A stretch of 64,000 nt of DNA from Climacium dendroides (taxonomy: Eukaryota > Streptophyta > Bryopsida > Hypnales > Climaciaceae), in the NCBI GenBank assembly GCA_950106755.1, contig OX467090.1:16429489-16493488 (forward strand), written 5' to 3'. Positions within the stretch are counted from its first letter, which is position 1. Every line of letters starts with the position of its first letter. Below, one piece after another: positions 1 to 11,502 of the stretch. The translations under genes and the position numbers were made by a program. A model generated the notes under the pieces. That model did not search any database. It saw nothing but the letters and a program-made list of their open reading frames with translations, and was not told the DNA's origin.

Positions 1-1013
1 TGTGTTTTTCAACACTTTGCGAATTGATTTCAGATTTCCACTTCATAAGTGCTGGCCTGAAAAGGCTAAGTTTTGTGTTGGTATGCCGTGCAATACTAGA
101 ACCATTGTTTAGTACGGGTAGCTGGTTTGCAAGTGTGGAGGAAGACAAGTAGCCCCCGGATTCTGTCTAAGATCTGATTTTGAGAGCATTGAGATTTGGT
201 TAAGGAAAACTTTGTGTACTGAGAGGGAGTTCTGGTTGCTGAAGTTCCTTGGGAGTCTTTTGAGTAGGATAGCCATTCTTAGGTTGGGTGAATTCTTCAG
301 GAGGGAGAACGAATGCCAACTGATGTTTGATGAGGTCCTACTGAATCCGGAAGAGAGGAACATGAAGGTAGTTAGGATCTCTCAGTTATTGGGTGCTGGA
401 TCACGCTCTTGGAATTCTGTCCGGATAGGTCTGTCATTGTAGTACTGAGACGATAATAGGGGTTTCTTGAGTGACCTGCTAGTCTGGATCAACATCCGGG
501 TTAGTTGTGAGGAAGTAACTATTTCCTATTTTGGTGTTTGTTGTTGTTATTTTAAGTGGATCTTCATTTCATTCTAAACACGTTTGAAGGGTAGGGTTTA
601 CGTTCCCTTCCTAAAACCAAAGAGCGGAACCCTCTTGGTAGAGGTAAAACTAAGATTTTGTGAGTTACTGTAACCGGATAGAAGTCCTCTTTCTGGTTCC
701 GCATCCGTCTAAGTCGATCTGGATAGGGAGGGGTAGAGGATTATGACCATTCTCCTTGTTTGATTACTGGTGGAAGATTTGGAGTGGACGTAAGGGAATT
801 GGAGTATGGAGAGGAGAGGGTACTGAGAGAGAGTTTCATGTTACAAATATTTCGATCCAGTTTTGCTTGGGTTTGGTGTTTTCTGAATCCTGATCCGGAT
901 ATCTTGAGGAAACTAATGTTGAAATCCTGTGGGAACGATACACGAGTCATCTAAGGTGTTTTACATCAATTTAACACCTAAGGGTAGGATTTGTATTTCC
1001 CTATGCTATGATA
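1..1013 (+). mobile_element. 3' end of an A-family element, cut by the window start
   Basis: This stretch matches 19597-20609 base for base in length. By eye there are about 35-40 differences, nearly all transitions. It is therefore the 3' non-coding tail of a second A-family copy whose ORF lies outside the window. The end is placed at the sequence CTATGATA (1006-1013), which matches the CTATGACA end of copy A. Directly after it the sequence switches to the coding region of copy B on the other strand, so this copy probably inserted into B. The usual terminal CA has become TA. No ORF here looks real. The stretch is the untranslated part of the element. Confidence 0.75.
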
Positions 1014-1943
1014 GATCCCAACCAAGTCGTCGAACGGATCTCCGGTTCCTGATCCGGATGGCATATCCGGTCCGACTGGAGCCTCCATCTTGAGCGGCCG
1101 GGGTTGAACCAGAGGCGTTCTTCGATTTCGGAGTGGCATGGTCTTCTGCCTTTTGGAGATGAACTGCGGGTCCTCCTCTTCCTCTTCTTCCTCCTCCTCC
1201 TCCTCCTCCTCCTCGATTTCATTCCCGGAATCCGCTTCCCGATCGGACTCGGATTCACCATACTTCATGGTCCGCTCTTGGGCCTTCCAAACCTTCGTCT
1301 CTACTTCCGTCAGCAGTTCTTGTTGCTGGTAGAGGTGGTATATGTAAGGGCACAATGGGGTGGCCCTACTTTTCCCCACTCTTGTAGTGAGCTGGGATAC
1401 CAGATCAAAGAAGATCCGACCCCAGTCTACTCTCCGATTTCCGCGCAGCGCTCCGAAGATTGTGTTACCCAAGGTGATGGTTACCCTAGTGGGCTTCTCC
1501 GGATGCAAGACCGGAATAAGGAACTACAGCAGGCGATGCTCCCGGTCATCAATACAGTCCTCTACCGCGTAGCCATCCTTTGGATTCACGGCACTTCCGA
1601 ACTTGCCCTGGATGAAATCATCCTTCCGGTTGGCAAGCCTGAGTCCTCCCGTTCGGAATCCGTAGATGGCTCGCCACATATCCTCGGTCCACTCAACCGG
1701 ATTCCCTCTCAAGGTGTTATCAAACTCATTCGATAAGTCACCCATGAGCTCCCTAATCATCCTCTCATCCTTGAAACCCCAAGGCTTCAAGGCTAATCCC
1801 TAACAACCCATGGATGCTAAGTCATCCTTGAGTTCTCCTTGTTCCGATTCCTTGGTCGGCATGACCGGAACCACTTTCCTTAACTTCACTTCACTCGGGG
1901 GGGTGGTGCTAGAGTCCGGTCTCTTCCGCCTCAGTTGCGGCAT
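1014..1943 (-). pseudogene. Broken ORF of copy B (element-borne protein, N-terminal half)
   Basis: The ORF starts at the ATG at 1943 (MPQLRRKRP...), equivalent to the intact ORF in copy E. It covers the N-terminal conserved domain (motifs KVVPVMPTKES, KPWGFKDER, NPKDGYAVEDC, HPEKPTRVTITL) and a glutamate run encoded by a GAG/GAA repeat near 1167-1215. It then ends at the junction with the A-family tail. Two in-frame TAG codons (1800-1802 and 1524-1526) stand where copies D or E have a glutamine codon, CAG in at least one of them. The long plus-strand ORFs opposite the glutamate run are shadows of this repeat. No function is known. The protein is plant-transposon-like by layout. Confidence 0.75.
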
Positions 1944-2218
1944 GAGGGTGGTCCTACCCGGATTCACTCTCTTCTGACTTAACAAGGGAGCGCTCACACT
2001 CTCAGCCTCTCGCTGTTCCGTATTTGCTCCCGCTCAAATCTCACCCACTCGCGCCCGGAGCCGATCTCTCCATCTCACCCGTCACCCTTCTCACTCACTA
2101 CCGGACTCTCTCACACTCTCAGCTTCTTGCTGCCGTAACGGAAAGGATCAGGCGCTAAAACAGAAAACGATAATACGAAGTTAATGCAAAAAACAAAAAC
2201 CTGAAAATGGGCAGGGCA

Positions 2219-2385
2219 GGCCTTATATAGTCCTGAAGCCCTGGACTGGTCATTATGACAAGTCGGACATCCGGTCCGGTCCTTGTCATCCGGTTCTCTC
2301 CAATCCGGTCAAGGAGAATCCGGTTAGAATTCCATTCCGGTTGGAAATCCAATCCGGTCCGCTTCTACCTAGAACCGGATTAGTT
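2219..2385 (-). promoter_or_regulatory. Putative promoter of copy B: TATA box with upstream CCGG array
   Basis: On the minus strand a TATA box (CTATATAAGG, 2221-2230) lies about 280 bp before the ORF start. Upstream of it, at 2260-2380, the sequence is packed with copies of AACCGGAT/ATCCGGTT-like motifs, about ten in 120 bp. Copies D (8222-8380) and E (14711-14860) have the same arrangement at the same place, which argues for function in the active ancestor. No transcript evidence is available. Confidence 0.5.
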
Positions 2386-2513
2386 TCGTAAGGTTCTCTT
2401 GTGACTATTTTTGATTTATCTCCCTCCTTTTAGCTGGATCCGGATACCTATTTCTAATTTCCATTCCATTCAAAAAGGTAAACGAAAAAAAATAAAAAAT
2501 ATGAGTTGTCACA

Positions 2514-3125
2514 GAAGGCAACCTCTATCTCGACCCCGCCTACTGCTCCTTCAACTTCCGGAGGAAAACAGAAGCCCGCCAAACAAAATTTGAACAGAAG
2601 AAAAGAGTGGCAACAACACCCACAAATTCAAGTCGGAAATACAAGAATACCGCTGCAGGGGGCAGCTTAGGCTCGGCATTGACTACAAACTCTGGGTTGG
2701 CTCCCTTCCGAGATCTAGTTCCCAACTTCTTGGCTATTGGCAAAGCTCAACAAGAATTCTGGGCAAACCACAAAGACTGCTTCCTCTTTAACATGAAGAC
2801 AGTGATGATAGACATCAAGCAGTGCATACTTGCCAATGATGAGTACGTCATCCGGACACTGCAAAAAAATCTAGTCACCAACATGTAGCAGTTTCTCATT
2901 CAAATGGTGCACAAAGACTAGTGCCAGAAGGTTTGTCTCACTCCAGTCGGCACTAAGAATAAGCTATTGAAGACCAAACCGTCAAAATGGGAAGACATCA
3001 AACGAATGTGCTTCATGATCATCAATGGCCAACACAGCATTGTAGGTCGCAGGAGCTACAAAAAAAAAATTGCTCCGCCGACAGGAAAGAGGACTTAAAG
3101 ACTTGGGAAGCTCTTATTGTTTGGA
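2514..3125 (+). pseudogene. Host unit H, piece 1: fragment of an unrecognised protein
   Basis: This plus-strand coding remnant includes 2607-2888 (translation has GSALTTNSGLAPFRDLVPNF and EFWANHKDCFLFN) and continues past two TAG codons to a conserved-looking stretch, WEDIKRMCFMIINGQHSI, near 2980-3040. Both TAG codons follow patterns suggesting lost CAG (NM-stop-QF, KD-stop-CQ). The frame then reaches 3125. Removing element C and one copy of its 5-bp duplication lets the frame run straight on from LIVW into TQDVNKLRC at 6688. I do not recognise the domain. Low-complexity A-runs at 3061-3069 may be frameshifts. Confidence 0.45.
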
Positions 3126-6100
3126 TATCGTACGCGTAGTTAGCCGTAAGTATCTTGACAACAGCAAATTGTTACAAGATGACACGAATTATCGGTCCAG
3201 GGAACTTCTAGTATGATATCGATTGAATGAGAAGTATCTGGATTGTGACTACTCACTTAATCTCCCTTATTTCACTTATCCTATCTCGTTTCGGAAACTT
3301 AGTACATTCCAGATTCCGTTCCGGATCCGGACACACCCGGATCTAAGTTCCGTCTCTCTTCCGTCACTGGTTTTTGTTGCCTCTGTTTTACCCTCAGAGG
3401 GTCCGCCCTTGATCTAGAAAGGGGTGGGGACTCACCACTTGTACAATTATTCTCTCTGTACTCTAAATCTACTAAACAACACACCCAAGACAACACAGTT
3501 GTAGGAGGAGGGAGGAGTATTCTCTCACAGTTTCCGGATTGGCCGATCCGGAATCAGGTCACATAGAGCAATTCTCACACCTCTCTTTACTACAACGACG
3601 GATCCGAACTCATAGATCCCAAGGAATAGAGTTTCAAGGGGAAGACAATGTACCAAGGGGGAGGTTGGTAGACTTTCCGGAGTAGCGGGAGTTCCTTTCC
3701 TTTGGCGGTTGCTTATCTCCGCACAGAACCCTCCTGGTTCTGGACTCATAGGGCCCTCTATCCTCTTACCCGGATTGCCGTTTCGTCAATTTAAAAGCAC
3801 GTCACACTTACACTCCCTTACTCAGTTCGCATTCCTCCCACTCAGCTCAAGTCCAAGAGATCAGTAGTCCAAGATCCGGATTCCTCCTCTCCCTCCTTTC
3901 TCTTTCTCCAGTACCAGGTCACACACCCATGCATACACTCAGCCAAAAGACCCTGTCTAAGCAAAAGTGCAGCTACAGGTACCCTAGCTGCTTAGATTAA
4001 GAAAAGAGAATTGTAATACATACGTGAAAGCACTAAAACGGAATGGAGTAGGATGGAATGGCAGACAACTAACTTACCTGCCCTTAAAATACTAATACAA
4101 AAATCCAAAGTCAACTCCTAAAAGCCTAAAAAGGAAAACCCGGAAATCCAGGCCACCAATCCCTGAACCTCCCGAGATATCCGGACAGATTGCTAACAGC
4201 CGTCCGAGATAACCGAATTTCCTCACTATCTGCCTAAATTTCCGAAAATCGGGTCCAAACTCGGAACCCCATTCCGGATCCTATACCTCCTCTCCTACCA
4301 ATCCTAATGTCTTGGCTTCCGTCCTTTCTTTGAACGACTCCCTGCTTGGCTGGTAGGCGTCCCCTTCGTGTTCTTGGCTGGCGTAGTTTTTGCTGTGGCC
4401 CGAGTCTGGATATGGCGCGTGGCTGGAGACGGATCGCTGTCGTCTTCGGTTCCGAAAGTGGAGTGGGCACTCTCCTCATCCGAATCTTCAATAACTTGGA
4501 CTTCCTTCTCCTTCTCTGGTGTTGTATCCTCCAACGTCGTGGGTTTGCTTCCTTTCTCCGGCGTGGTCTCTTGCATGTGCACAAATCCTTTCGGATTGGT
4601 CCGAGCCGGATTTGTCATCCCACCGATCCGGTTGATGAGATCTCCCCTAACCTGCTGTTCCGGAACCTTGAATGATCCGGCCATCAAATTTGGCATTGTT
4701 TGTGCCTTGGGAACTTCCGGAGTTGAGAACTTAGATGGCACCGGAACCGATTTCGCGCTAGACTCCGGTTCCGGTTCCGAGGCTGGCCTCAAATTCAACT
4801 CCGTCATCCGTATCTTACTGGCGGAAGGCTTGGCTGGTGTGAGTATCCCCCTCAGACCCTCCATCCGGGTTGCCTGATCCGCCACTGGCTTTCCTAGAGT
4901 ACCTACGACAAAAGGAAGTTCCGGAAAGGTGGAGAAATCCATCGCATGGTTTGGTCGATGGCCGCCAGCAACTTCTGGATCTCCTTGAAAACTCGCTCTA
5001 TTCTCGCGGTGAAGTCTACGAGGATGGTAACTACCTTGGTTCCGATAATGTGGCCTTCGGATATCATCTTGGAGTCAAACAAGGCAGCCTTCGTGATGAT
5101 GTCAACTTTGATGTTGACTGCCCCGGTTAGATTCTTGACCAGCGCGAGGGCCTCCTTCTCTTTCTCCTTCGCAGCTACCATTTCTCCTTCTGCCTAATTC
5201 CCCCGAGCCTGGAGTATATTCCATTCCGCCTCCAATTCCTGGATCCGCTCATCCCTCTTCTTCAGATCCTCCGGCTTGGGCAATCGCTTGACAGCTTCCA
5301 CGATCTGATCCGGATCCACCTTCAGTACTTCCGCAGTATCTATCACTAGATCCAACAATCCGTCGTGAAGTACCTTGGCTTCACGTATCCAATCGAGCCC
5401 CGCATTGAAAAATGCGGATTCCGTTTCCATCTCAGGTCCCTTCCTGGACTCCCCCCTCTCTATTGTCGGTGGCTTGATTCTCGACCCCGGATCGGTTGAC
5501 TTCCTCTTCTTGGTCCTTGGGTCCGTCAGACGTTCCTCGGGAAGTTCCTTCGGTTCAGACTCGACCAGATCCTCCGCTTCCTCCCCAGAAAGTCTATATG
5601 ACAAGAGTGTCTTTCCGGTGTCATACTGAATTATTTCCACCGCACTCAAAAGTTCTTGTTGATGGTACAGATGAAACAAATACGTGCTAACCAGACTCGC
5701 CTTAGCTCGTGTCACGTGATTCGCTAATTTAGCCACTATCCCGGCTATGATCCTACCCCAGTGTACTATCCAGTTCTCCATAGCCCCGAAGATAATGTTG
5801 GTCACCGTAATGGTAACCCGCGTTGGCTTTTCCGGATATAAGATCGGAATCAGAAACTCTAGGATCCGCCTATGTCTCTCGTCCTTACACTCGCTGATAG
5901 CAAAGCCGTCCTTAGGGTTTGCAGTCCCGATGAACTTCTCGGCTACAAAACGGTCCGTCCTCGATGCTAAACCGTTCCCACTCTTCCGGAACTAATAGAC
6001 GTCCGCCCAGATGTCCTCGATCCACGCGACTGGTCGTCCTCTCAAAGTAAGCTCATACTGATTCGGAACACCGTGAAGTAGCTCTTGGATCATCTCCTCA

Positions 6101-6682
6101 CTCTTGAGATTCCACGGTCGGTGTAGTAAACCGACACATTCTAACCTAGTCAGGTCCTCCTCTAACTGTTTGTGTAGTTTCGGGCTATCCGGAATGGCCG
6201 GAGAGATAACCCAGGCAGATATCGCTGTCTTCCATACTGGTCCGGATGCCATAAGATCTAAGTGAGAACGAAAAGAAAGTAGTTCTACCTCAGTCGCTAA
6301 CTCACCACTCTTTCTCTCAACTACTCACACAAACAGTCTCGGGTACACAGAACAGAAAAGGGAAGAGGAAACCCTAGGAAGACAGCTTAAGTACTAAACT
6401 GTCTCTCTACGGTCTTAAGGACAACGGCTACAGGTCCGTTGCCTCAACGGTATCCTACTTCCGTAGCTACGGGACCTATACGGTAGGTTCCTGTGTTCCG
6501 GATGAGTCCGGATTCCGGATCCGGATAAGTTCCGGTTACGGGTGGTGCCGGAATGCTTATTTCCTAATTTAAGTTATCTGGTCCAAAAATCACACTCTAA
6601 CTATAATTTTTTTATATTTTTTTATATTTTTCGTACCTACTTCTTGCATTATTGATCCGTTTCCAGATTCCAGATTCCCACA
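3126..6682 (-). mobile_element. Element C, complete ORF-bearing LTR-like unit, TSD TTGGA
   Basis: The unit is 3557 bp on the minus strand. It starts at 6682 with TGTGGGAATCTGG, shared with copy F at 49168, and ends at 3126 with TACGATA, similar to the ends of the A copies. TTGGA flanks it at 3121-3125 and 6683-6687. Excising it with one TTGGA rejoins the host reading frame, which independently supports the ends. It contains one long decayed ORF and no second LTR, reverse transcriptase or integrase. The 3' non-coding part (3126-4300) includes a stretch near 3385-3430 resembling the 3' parts of copies A, D and E around the words for a lost polypurine-like GGTGGGGACT run. Confidence 0.8.
4304..6252 (-). 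pseudogene. Decayed ORF of element C (element-borne conserved protein)
   Basis: The start is the ATG at 6252 (MASGPVWKTAIS...). The N-terminal domain follows (RPWNLKSEEMIQELL, RGRPVAWIEDIW, NPKDGF, EKPTRVT, NIIFGAMENWIVHWGRII, LFHLYHQQELL), then an acidic and charged hinge and a helical section (EVLKVDPDQIVEAVKRLPKP; LAAIDQTMRWI). A C-terminal Pro/Ser/Thr-rich tail contains MQETTPEKGSKPTTLEDTTP. TAG codons interrupt it at 5992-5994 and 5194-5196; the second stands where copy F has TGG. A frameshift lies near 4903-4942, where two overlapping frames carry the continuation. Closest relatives in the window are F and, more distantly, A. Confidence 0.75.
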
Positions 6683-8087
6683 TTGGACGCAAGATGTAAA
6701 CAAGCTGAGGTGCATCTCATCCTTCTACAATCTGACCAACCACTTGCACCACGCCCAACCCACGTGGGGCAACCGGTTAATCAGTTGCCACAACATCTGG
6801 ATATTGCTGGATCGCCCAGCATTGTCGAAGACAAAGCCTGTTGACAGAAAGAATTTGTCAACTTATAGTCCAACAAAATATGCGGTAAAGCTCCCCAACT
6901 TATCATCGAGTTGACGATAAATCCCCATTTAGCTTGTTTCTTTTCCTTGATTGATTATCTTGTGAATATTCCGGTTATTGGGCCCAAAGCTGACATACGT
7001 GATTGATCTGGGTGCAGAGTTTCTCTATGGCAGTCCTCTAGCGGTTTCAAAACATAAATCCAATCACGGACGAAGCCAAGGTGAACTCTCTGAAGGACTT
7101 AAAGAATGAGATTCAGATAACAACTCTCCCTGACGATTACTGGTTGATGTGGGAGAAGTTCTTCCAATGGCACCCCGCAGGAAATTTGATTGCCCCTATC
7201 ACTGAAGAACCTTTCAAGGACCTCAAAGGTTTCAAGGAAAATGACCAGAACTTGAAGCGGGAGTTTTTTAGACGATGCGGTCACTTCACGGACATAGACT
7301 TCAAGGACTTTGCAAAACATCTGATCTTGCAAACAAACAACCACACATGTGGGTATCCGAAAGTCTCCGTCTCGAAGAATAGGATTCCAGTAAGCGACAA
7401 CTACATGGCTTCCGATTGGGTCGAAAGAAGAAAGCAGAAGAAAGTTATCATGCAAGATTTGGTAGACATGAAGCCGTGCCTGGAGTTCTTTGACACCGTT
7501 GGAGACGTCAATGACTTTGTGTGGGGGGACTAGAAGTTGAGGCATAGGTTCTCATTAGCATCTTGGGATTTCTTGCTTTCACACCCAAACAAAGAATATT
7601 TCAAGAAGCGACTCTAGAACGACGCTTGTCTGAAGCGGGTGACAGATTTAGAGGATCAATTTCCAGAAGTGATGTACATGTTCCAAACTTTCATGACATT
7701 AAAGTACAAGCTTCCGGTTATCGTAGGCGAGGTTTACATGCGCACAATAGACAGGGTTGCGTGTTCACTTGTCTCGAACAGCAAGTACTAGTACACGGCG
7801 TCGACAATCAACTTGGGGGTGTTCGACTATAGGGAAATTTTAAGGCACACTCACATTGACGACGTGGGAGCTGTCGACCGATTTCTTAGCTTCCTGAAAG
7901 AGAAGCTTGAGCCCTCTATGACAGAGCCAAATGTGTGGCTCTTTATTTTTGAGCACGAGAACCAAAGGGGAGCCGCTTGTAAATTTGCAGCGCACAACCT
8001 TCAAGAATTCGACATCGTGCATTCAGTGTACATACCTTGCAAGGCCAAGAACCTCAACTGCCTCCCTGTTCGTAAGAGGATAGACCC
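6683..8087 (+). pseudogene. Host unit H, piece 2: methyltransferase-like protein, N-terminal and middle part
   Basis: The frame continues from piece 1 (TQDVNKLRCISSFYN at 6688), with probable introns around 6870-7080. It then runs in one main frame from 7081 to 8087, broken by three TAG codons (7531-7533, near 7614 and near 7790) and small frameshifts. The end reads VWLFIFEHENQRGAACKF and VHSVYIPCKAKNLNCLP and passes directly into piece 3 when element D is removed. The pattern (aromatic VWLFIF-H, then VY...K then a hydrophobic strand) resembles the central part of plant N4/N6-adenine-methyltransferase-like proteins. That is inference from memory of the fold, and a search could overturn it. 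Confidence 0.45.
6900..6920. repeat. Palindromic motif TTATCATCGAGTTGACGATAA
   Basis: An imperfect palindrome, first of four related copies in host unit H. The others are at 15263-15281, 16516-16534 and 16694-16716. None was noticed outside H. Confidence 0.5.
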
Positions 8088-8221
8088 TGTGACAACTCAT
8101 ATTTTTGATTTTTATTTGTTTACCCTTTTGAGCGAACTGGAAATTAGAAATAGGTATCCGGATTCATCTAGAAAGAAAAATAAATCCAAAAATAGTCACC
8201 AAAATTACCTTACGGAACTAA

Positions 8222-8380
8222 TCCGGTTTTAGGTCAAAGCGGAATGGATTAGATGTACAACCGGATAGTATTTCCAACCGGAATCTTGTTGACCGGATTA
8301 GGAGGTAACCGGATGTCGAGAACTGGACCGGATATCTGACCGGTCATAAAGACAGTCCAAGGTGTCAGGACTATATAAAG
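8222..8380 (+). promoter_or_regulatory. Putative promoter of element D: CCGG-motif array and TATA box
   Basis: At least seven AACCGGAT/ATCCGGTT-like sites lie between 8222 and 8345, followed by the TATA box TATATAAA at 8372-8379, about 310 bp before the ORF ATG at 8692. The same layout appears in copies B and E, so it is conserved within the family. The AACCGG core is close to the known Grainyhead/CP2 site AACCGGTT; that link is speculative. Confidence 0.5.
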
Positions 8381-8691
8381 CCTGGCCTTGCCCATTTTCA
8401 GGTCTTTGGATTTCCACGTGTTGTTGTGTCCTGATTTAGCGCCTGACGTTTCTATCGTTGACCACGGCCAGGGAGAGGGAGTACAAGAGGGTACGGAAGT
8501 GAGAGAAGGGTGTGAGACGGAGAGATCTCCTCCGAACATGAGTGGGTGAGACCTTGAGTGCGAGCGGATACGTGAGAAGCTAAGAGTGTGAGCACGCCAG
8601 TAGGGTAGTTCACAGACGGAGTAGAACATCTGAGTGTCGTGCGCTCCCTTTTTAGGACTGTAGAGAGTGAAAATCGGGTAGAGCTACCCTC

Positions 8692-10362
8692 ATGCCGCGA
8701 CTGAACCGGAAGAGAGGTTCTAACACCCCGCCCCCGAGTGAAGTAAAGCTTAGAAAAGTAGTTCCGGTCATGCCAACCAAGGAACCGGAACAGGGAGAGC
8801 TTAGAGAGGATTTGTCGTTGATGGGTTGTCAGGGGTTAGCTTTGAAACCTTGGGGTTTCAAAGATGAGAGGATGGTTAGAGAAATCCTGAGTGGCGTATC
8901 GAATCAGTTCGATAACACCCTGAGAGGGAATCCGGTTCAATGGACCGAGGCTTTGTGGCGGGACGTATACGGATTCCGACCAGGAGGACTCGGCCTTGCC
9001 AACCGGAAGGATGATTTCATCCAGGGCAAGTTCGGAAGCGTAGTAAATCCGAAGGATGGCTACGCGGTCGAAGACTGCCTTGATGACCGGGAGCGATGTC
9101 TGCTCCAATTCCTGGTTCCGGTTCTGCATCCGGAAAAGCCCACTAGGGTGACTATCACCTTGGCTAACACAATTTTCGGAGCGCTGAGCGGAACCCAGAA
9201 AGTAGACTGGGGCCGGATCTTCTTTGATCTGGTGTCCCAGCTTACTATGAGAGTGGGGAGAAGTAGGGCTACCCCCCTGTGCCCTTATGTGTACCACCTC
9301 TACCAGCAACAAGAACTGCTGACGAAAGTGGAGCTGAAGGTATGGAAGGCCCAAGAGCGGACCATGAAGTACGGCGAATCCGAGTCCGACCAAGAAGCGG
9401 ATTCCGGAAACGAAACCGAGGAGGAGGAAGAAGAGGAAGAGGAGGAACCTTATGTTCCCAACAAGAGGCAGAAGACCACTCCGACTTGAAATCGAGGAAC
9501 GCCTCCGGGACATCAGAGGCCGTGTAGAAGTGAGACTCCAACCGGACTAGATGTGGCATCCGGATCCGGAACCAAAGATCCATTCGACGAGTTGGTTGGG
9601 ATCCTCTGCGGAATCCGGGCGGACTGGGAAATTAAGAAGCGGGTGCTCGGAGAGATCGCAGAATTGATCGGAGCGGAACTGGACAGTCAATTGCCGCAGA
9701 AGGTGGCTGAAAGTGTTATCAATCTGGAAGAGCTCCGGAAGATGAAGGAGGAAAGCAAGCGGCAGCACGATGAGGTGGACACCCTCAAGGCTGAACTTTT
9801 CGCGTTGCTTGAGAACGCCACCGCGACAAAGGAGATGGCGGAGGAAATGAAGAAGTTGGCCACGAAAGTGAAGGACGTGCTTGGAGAACCCGGAGCCGCA
9901 GTCACCAAGGCGCGCTTGTTCGAAGAGGAGGTGCACAAGGACAAGAAGATATCCGGAACTAGGGTGGTGTACATCCTCACCGATTTTGAGGAGCAAATGG
10001 AGAAGCTCCTATCCAAGGCACGGGAGTGAGCGGACCGGATCGTGGAGAGTAGCCAGAAGTTGACAGAAGTTCCGGTCCGGCTCTTAGAAATTTCTCTTCC
10101 GGACTTGTTTCCGGAAGACGTAGCTCAGGAACCGGGAAAGGACAAGACGCCCCAGTCAAGCAGGGCCAAGAAGGATACACCCTCGACCAGACATCAGCCG
10201 ATAGATTTGGACTCCCCGGAAGCTGAGGAAGAACATCCGGTTCTACCTACGGATGGAGAACGGAACCGAAATCTAAATGAGTTCTTCGAGCAGTTGGAGA
10301 GACTTGATGAGAGCCCTACCATTGGATCCCGAGTGTATGAGACGGAACAGAAAGGATTGTAA
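8692..10362 (+). pseudogene. Element D ORF, 557 codons with two stop codons
   Basis: The frame is continuous from the ATG at 8692 to 10362, matching the 557-codon length of copy E, but TGA codons occur at 9487-9489 and 10027-10029. In copy E these positions are a glycine and a serine codon. Order: basic N-terminus (MPRLNRKRGS), conserved domain of about 200 residues (KPWGFKDERM, RGNPVQWTEALW, NPKDGYAVEDCLDDRER, ANTIFGALSGT, PYVYHLYQQQELL), a glutamate run of nine shorter than in E, then a long helical, probably coiled-coil section (KVAESVINLEELRKMKEE, EMAEEMKKLATKVKDVLG) and a Pro/Ser tail. Function unknown. The two-stop state suggests a recently dead copy. Confidence 0.75.
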
Positions 10363-11502
10363 AAATAGGACTTATAGATAGGAACCGGAATAGAATCCGG
10401 TTAGAATAAGGTAGGACCGGATTGTCAGCGCCTTTAGAGGCGGAAATCATGTAGTCAGTTTTTGCTTTTTGTATATAAAACAGTCTCTGAGCTGGAGACG
10501 GAGAGAGTTCTTTTGGCATTTCCTTGTGTACTTTCCTCTAAACTAACTTTTGTGTATTTTTCCCGAGTATTGGCAAGAGTGCACTAAGTCAGAATAGGAA
10601 AGTGAGTACGAAGGTGTTGGTAGAGTTTCTTCCCTTGATGTATGTTTCCGGTTCTAGGTACATGTGAGTAGGGTATGAAGAGTTAGGAGTAGATTCCAGT
10701 GCCTCAGCAGCTACAGAAGTTTAGCATTCCAGGTGAGAGATCCGTTGATCAGGCTAGGCGAATAGGGAGGGATTCCTTAGTTGCGCTAGAACTCCTGGGT
10801 GGGAAATCCGGTCGAGTATCCTGACTCCTGTGAGGTCTTGCCACCGTTGTGGGTGAACGGAAGAACTTTCGTGGCTGTTGGAACGGACAGATGCACTTGT
10901 AGCCATCGAACTTCGTGCGGAACAGATCAGTATCAAGGTCGTTGTAGTATGAGAGGATCGTACGGGGGGTCTTTGTGTGACCTGTGATTCGGGTTGCTAT
11001 CCGGATTATTGTGAAGGACCAAACCGGATCCGTGTTAGTTAAGAGATCTGTGGATAAGAAAGTGGGTCTTCAGCCACTATAAGTCACGGAAGGAGTGGTG
11101 GGCCTACCACTTTCAAAAGCAAGCGGCGAACCCTCTGATGGTAAAACAGAGGTAAAACTAAACCGGATACGGAAGGAGGGACCAGATCGGATCCGCCTAG
11201 GAGGTTATATAGGACCGGAAGGAGCAGGGTCCAGAATTGAGAAGTCAGTCCAGAAATCGGGGAACTAATATAACCGGAAGTAGGAAACAGTCCGGTCGAA
11301 GCTTTCCGGTTGGTTTTGAATGTTCTGGTCGTTAGAGGTAGAACCGGAAAAGTAGATTTAAGGGGTTTAATTGAGTCTATCTCCTTGTTAGAGTTAGCTA
11401 CTTCACAGGATCTCGTGGGTTCGATCTTCAGGGTCATTTTGTTATACTCTAGAGTGATTTTTGTGAGTATAATAGGGAAATTGCTTACTCTGTGTTGCAA
11501 CA
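10363..11502 (+). other. Non-coding 3' region of element D with second TATA-like box
   Basis: This tail contains GTATATAAAACA at 10471-10482, mirrored in E at 12598-12610, about 1 kb before the end of the unit. If the unit is an LTR, this second box sits where the genuine U3/R promoter would be expected, and the ORF would lie in an unusually long U3. The rest is CCGG-rich non-coding sequence with no ORF of note. The last 200 bp match E closely (around 11580-11780 in inverse order). Confidence 0.5.

Larger units (their letters stand above)
1014..2513 (-). mobile_element. Copy B of the D/E-type element, 3' part missing
   Basis: Read on the minus strand, the element begins at 2513 with TGTGACAACTCAT, the same start as copy D (8088), and runs through a promoter region into the first part of the shared ORF. 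It stops at 1014, where the A-family tail is joined in the middle of the coding region. The distal half of the ORF and the 3' end are therefore missing or lie left of the window. The bases right of the start, GAAGG (2514-2518), would be one half of a target duplication whose partner is not visible. Position 2514 is where the interrupted host unit H begins. Confidence 0.75.
8088..11502 (+). mobile_element. Element D, complete ORF-bearing LTR-like unit, TSD GACCC
   Basis: The unit is 3415 bp. It starts TGTGACAACTCAT and ends TGTGTTGCAACA, with GACCC on both sides (8083-8087 and 11503-11507). TG...CA ends with a 5-bp duplication are the signature of an LTR integrated by a retroelement integrase. 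There is only one such unit with no internal pol, so a solo LTR is the simplest reading. It contains, in order, a CCGG-rich upstream region, a TATA box (8372), a 557-codon ORF (8692-10362), a second TATA-like box (10471) and about 1 kb of non-coding tail. It sits tail to tail with element E. Confidence 0.85.

Noticed and set aside
1104..1736. 210-codon plus-strand ORF with a long Leu run
   Set aside because: It is the opposite-strand shadow of the glutamate-encoding repeat and the conserved domain of copy B.
3244..6592. Alternative ends of element C at TGTGACTACTCAC and TGTGATTTTTGG
   Set aside because: They have no matching flanks, while 3126-6682 has TTGGA on both sides, shares its start with F and restores the host frame.
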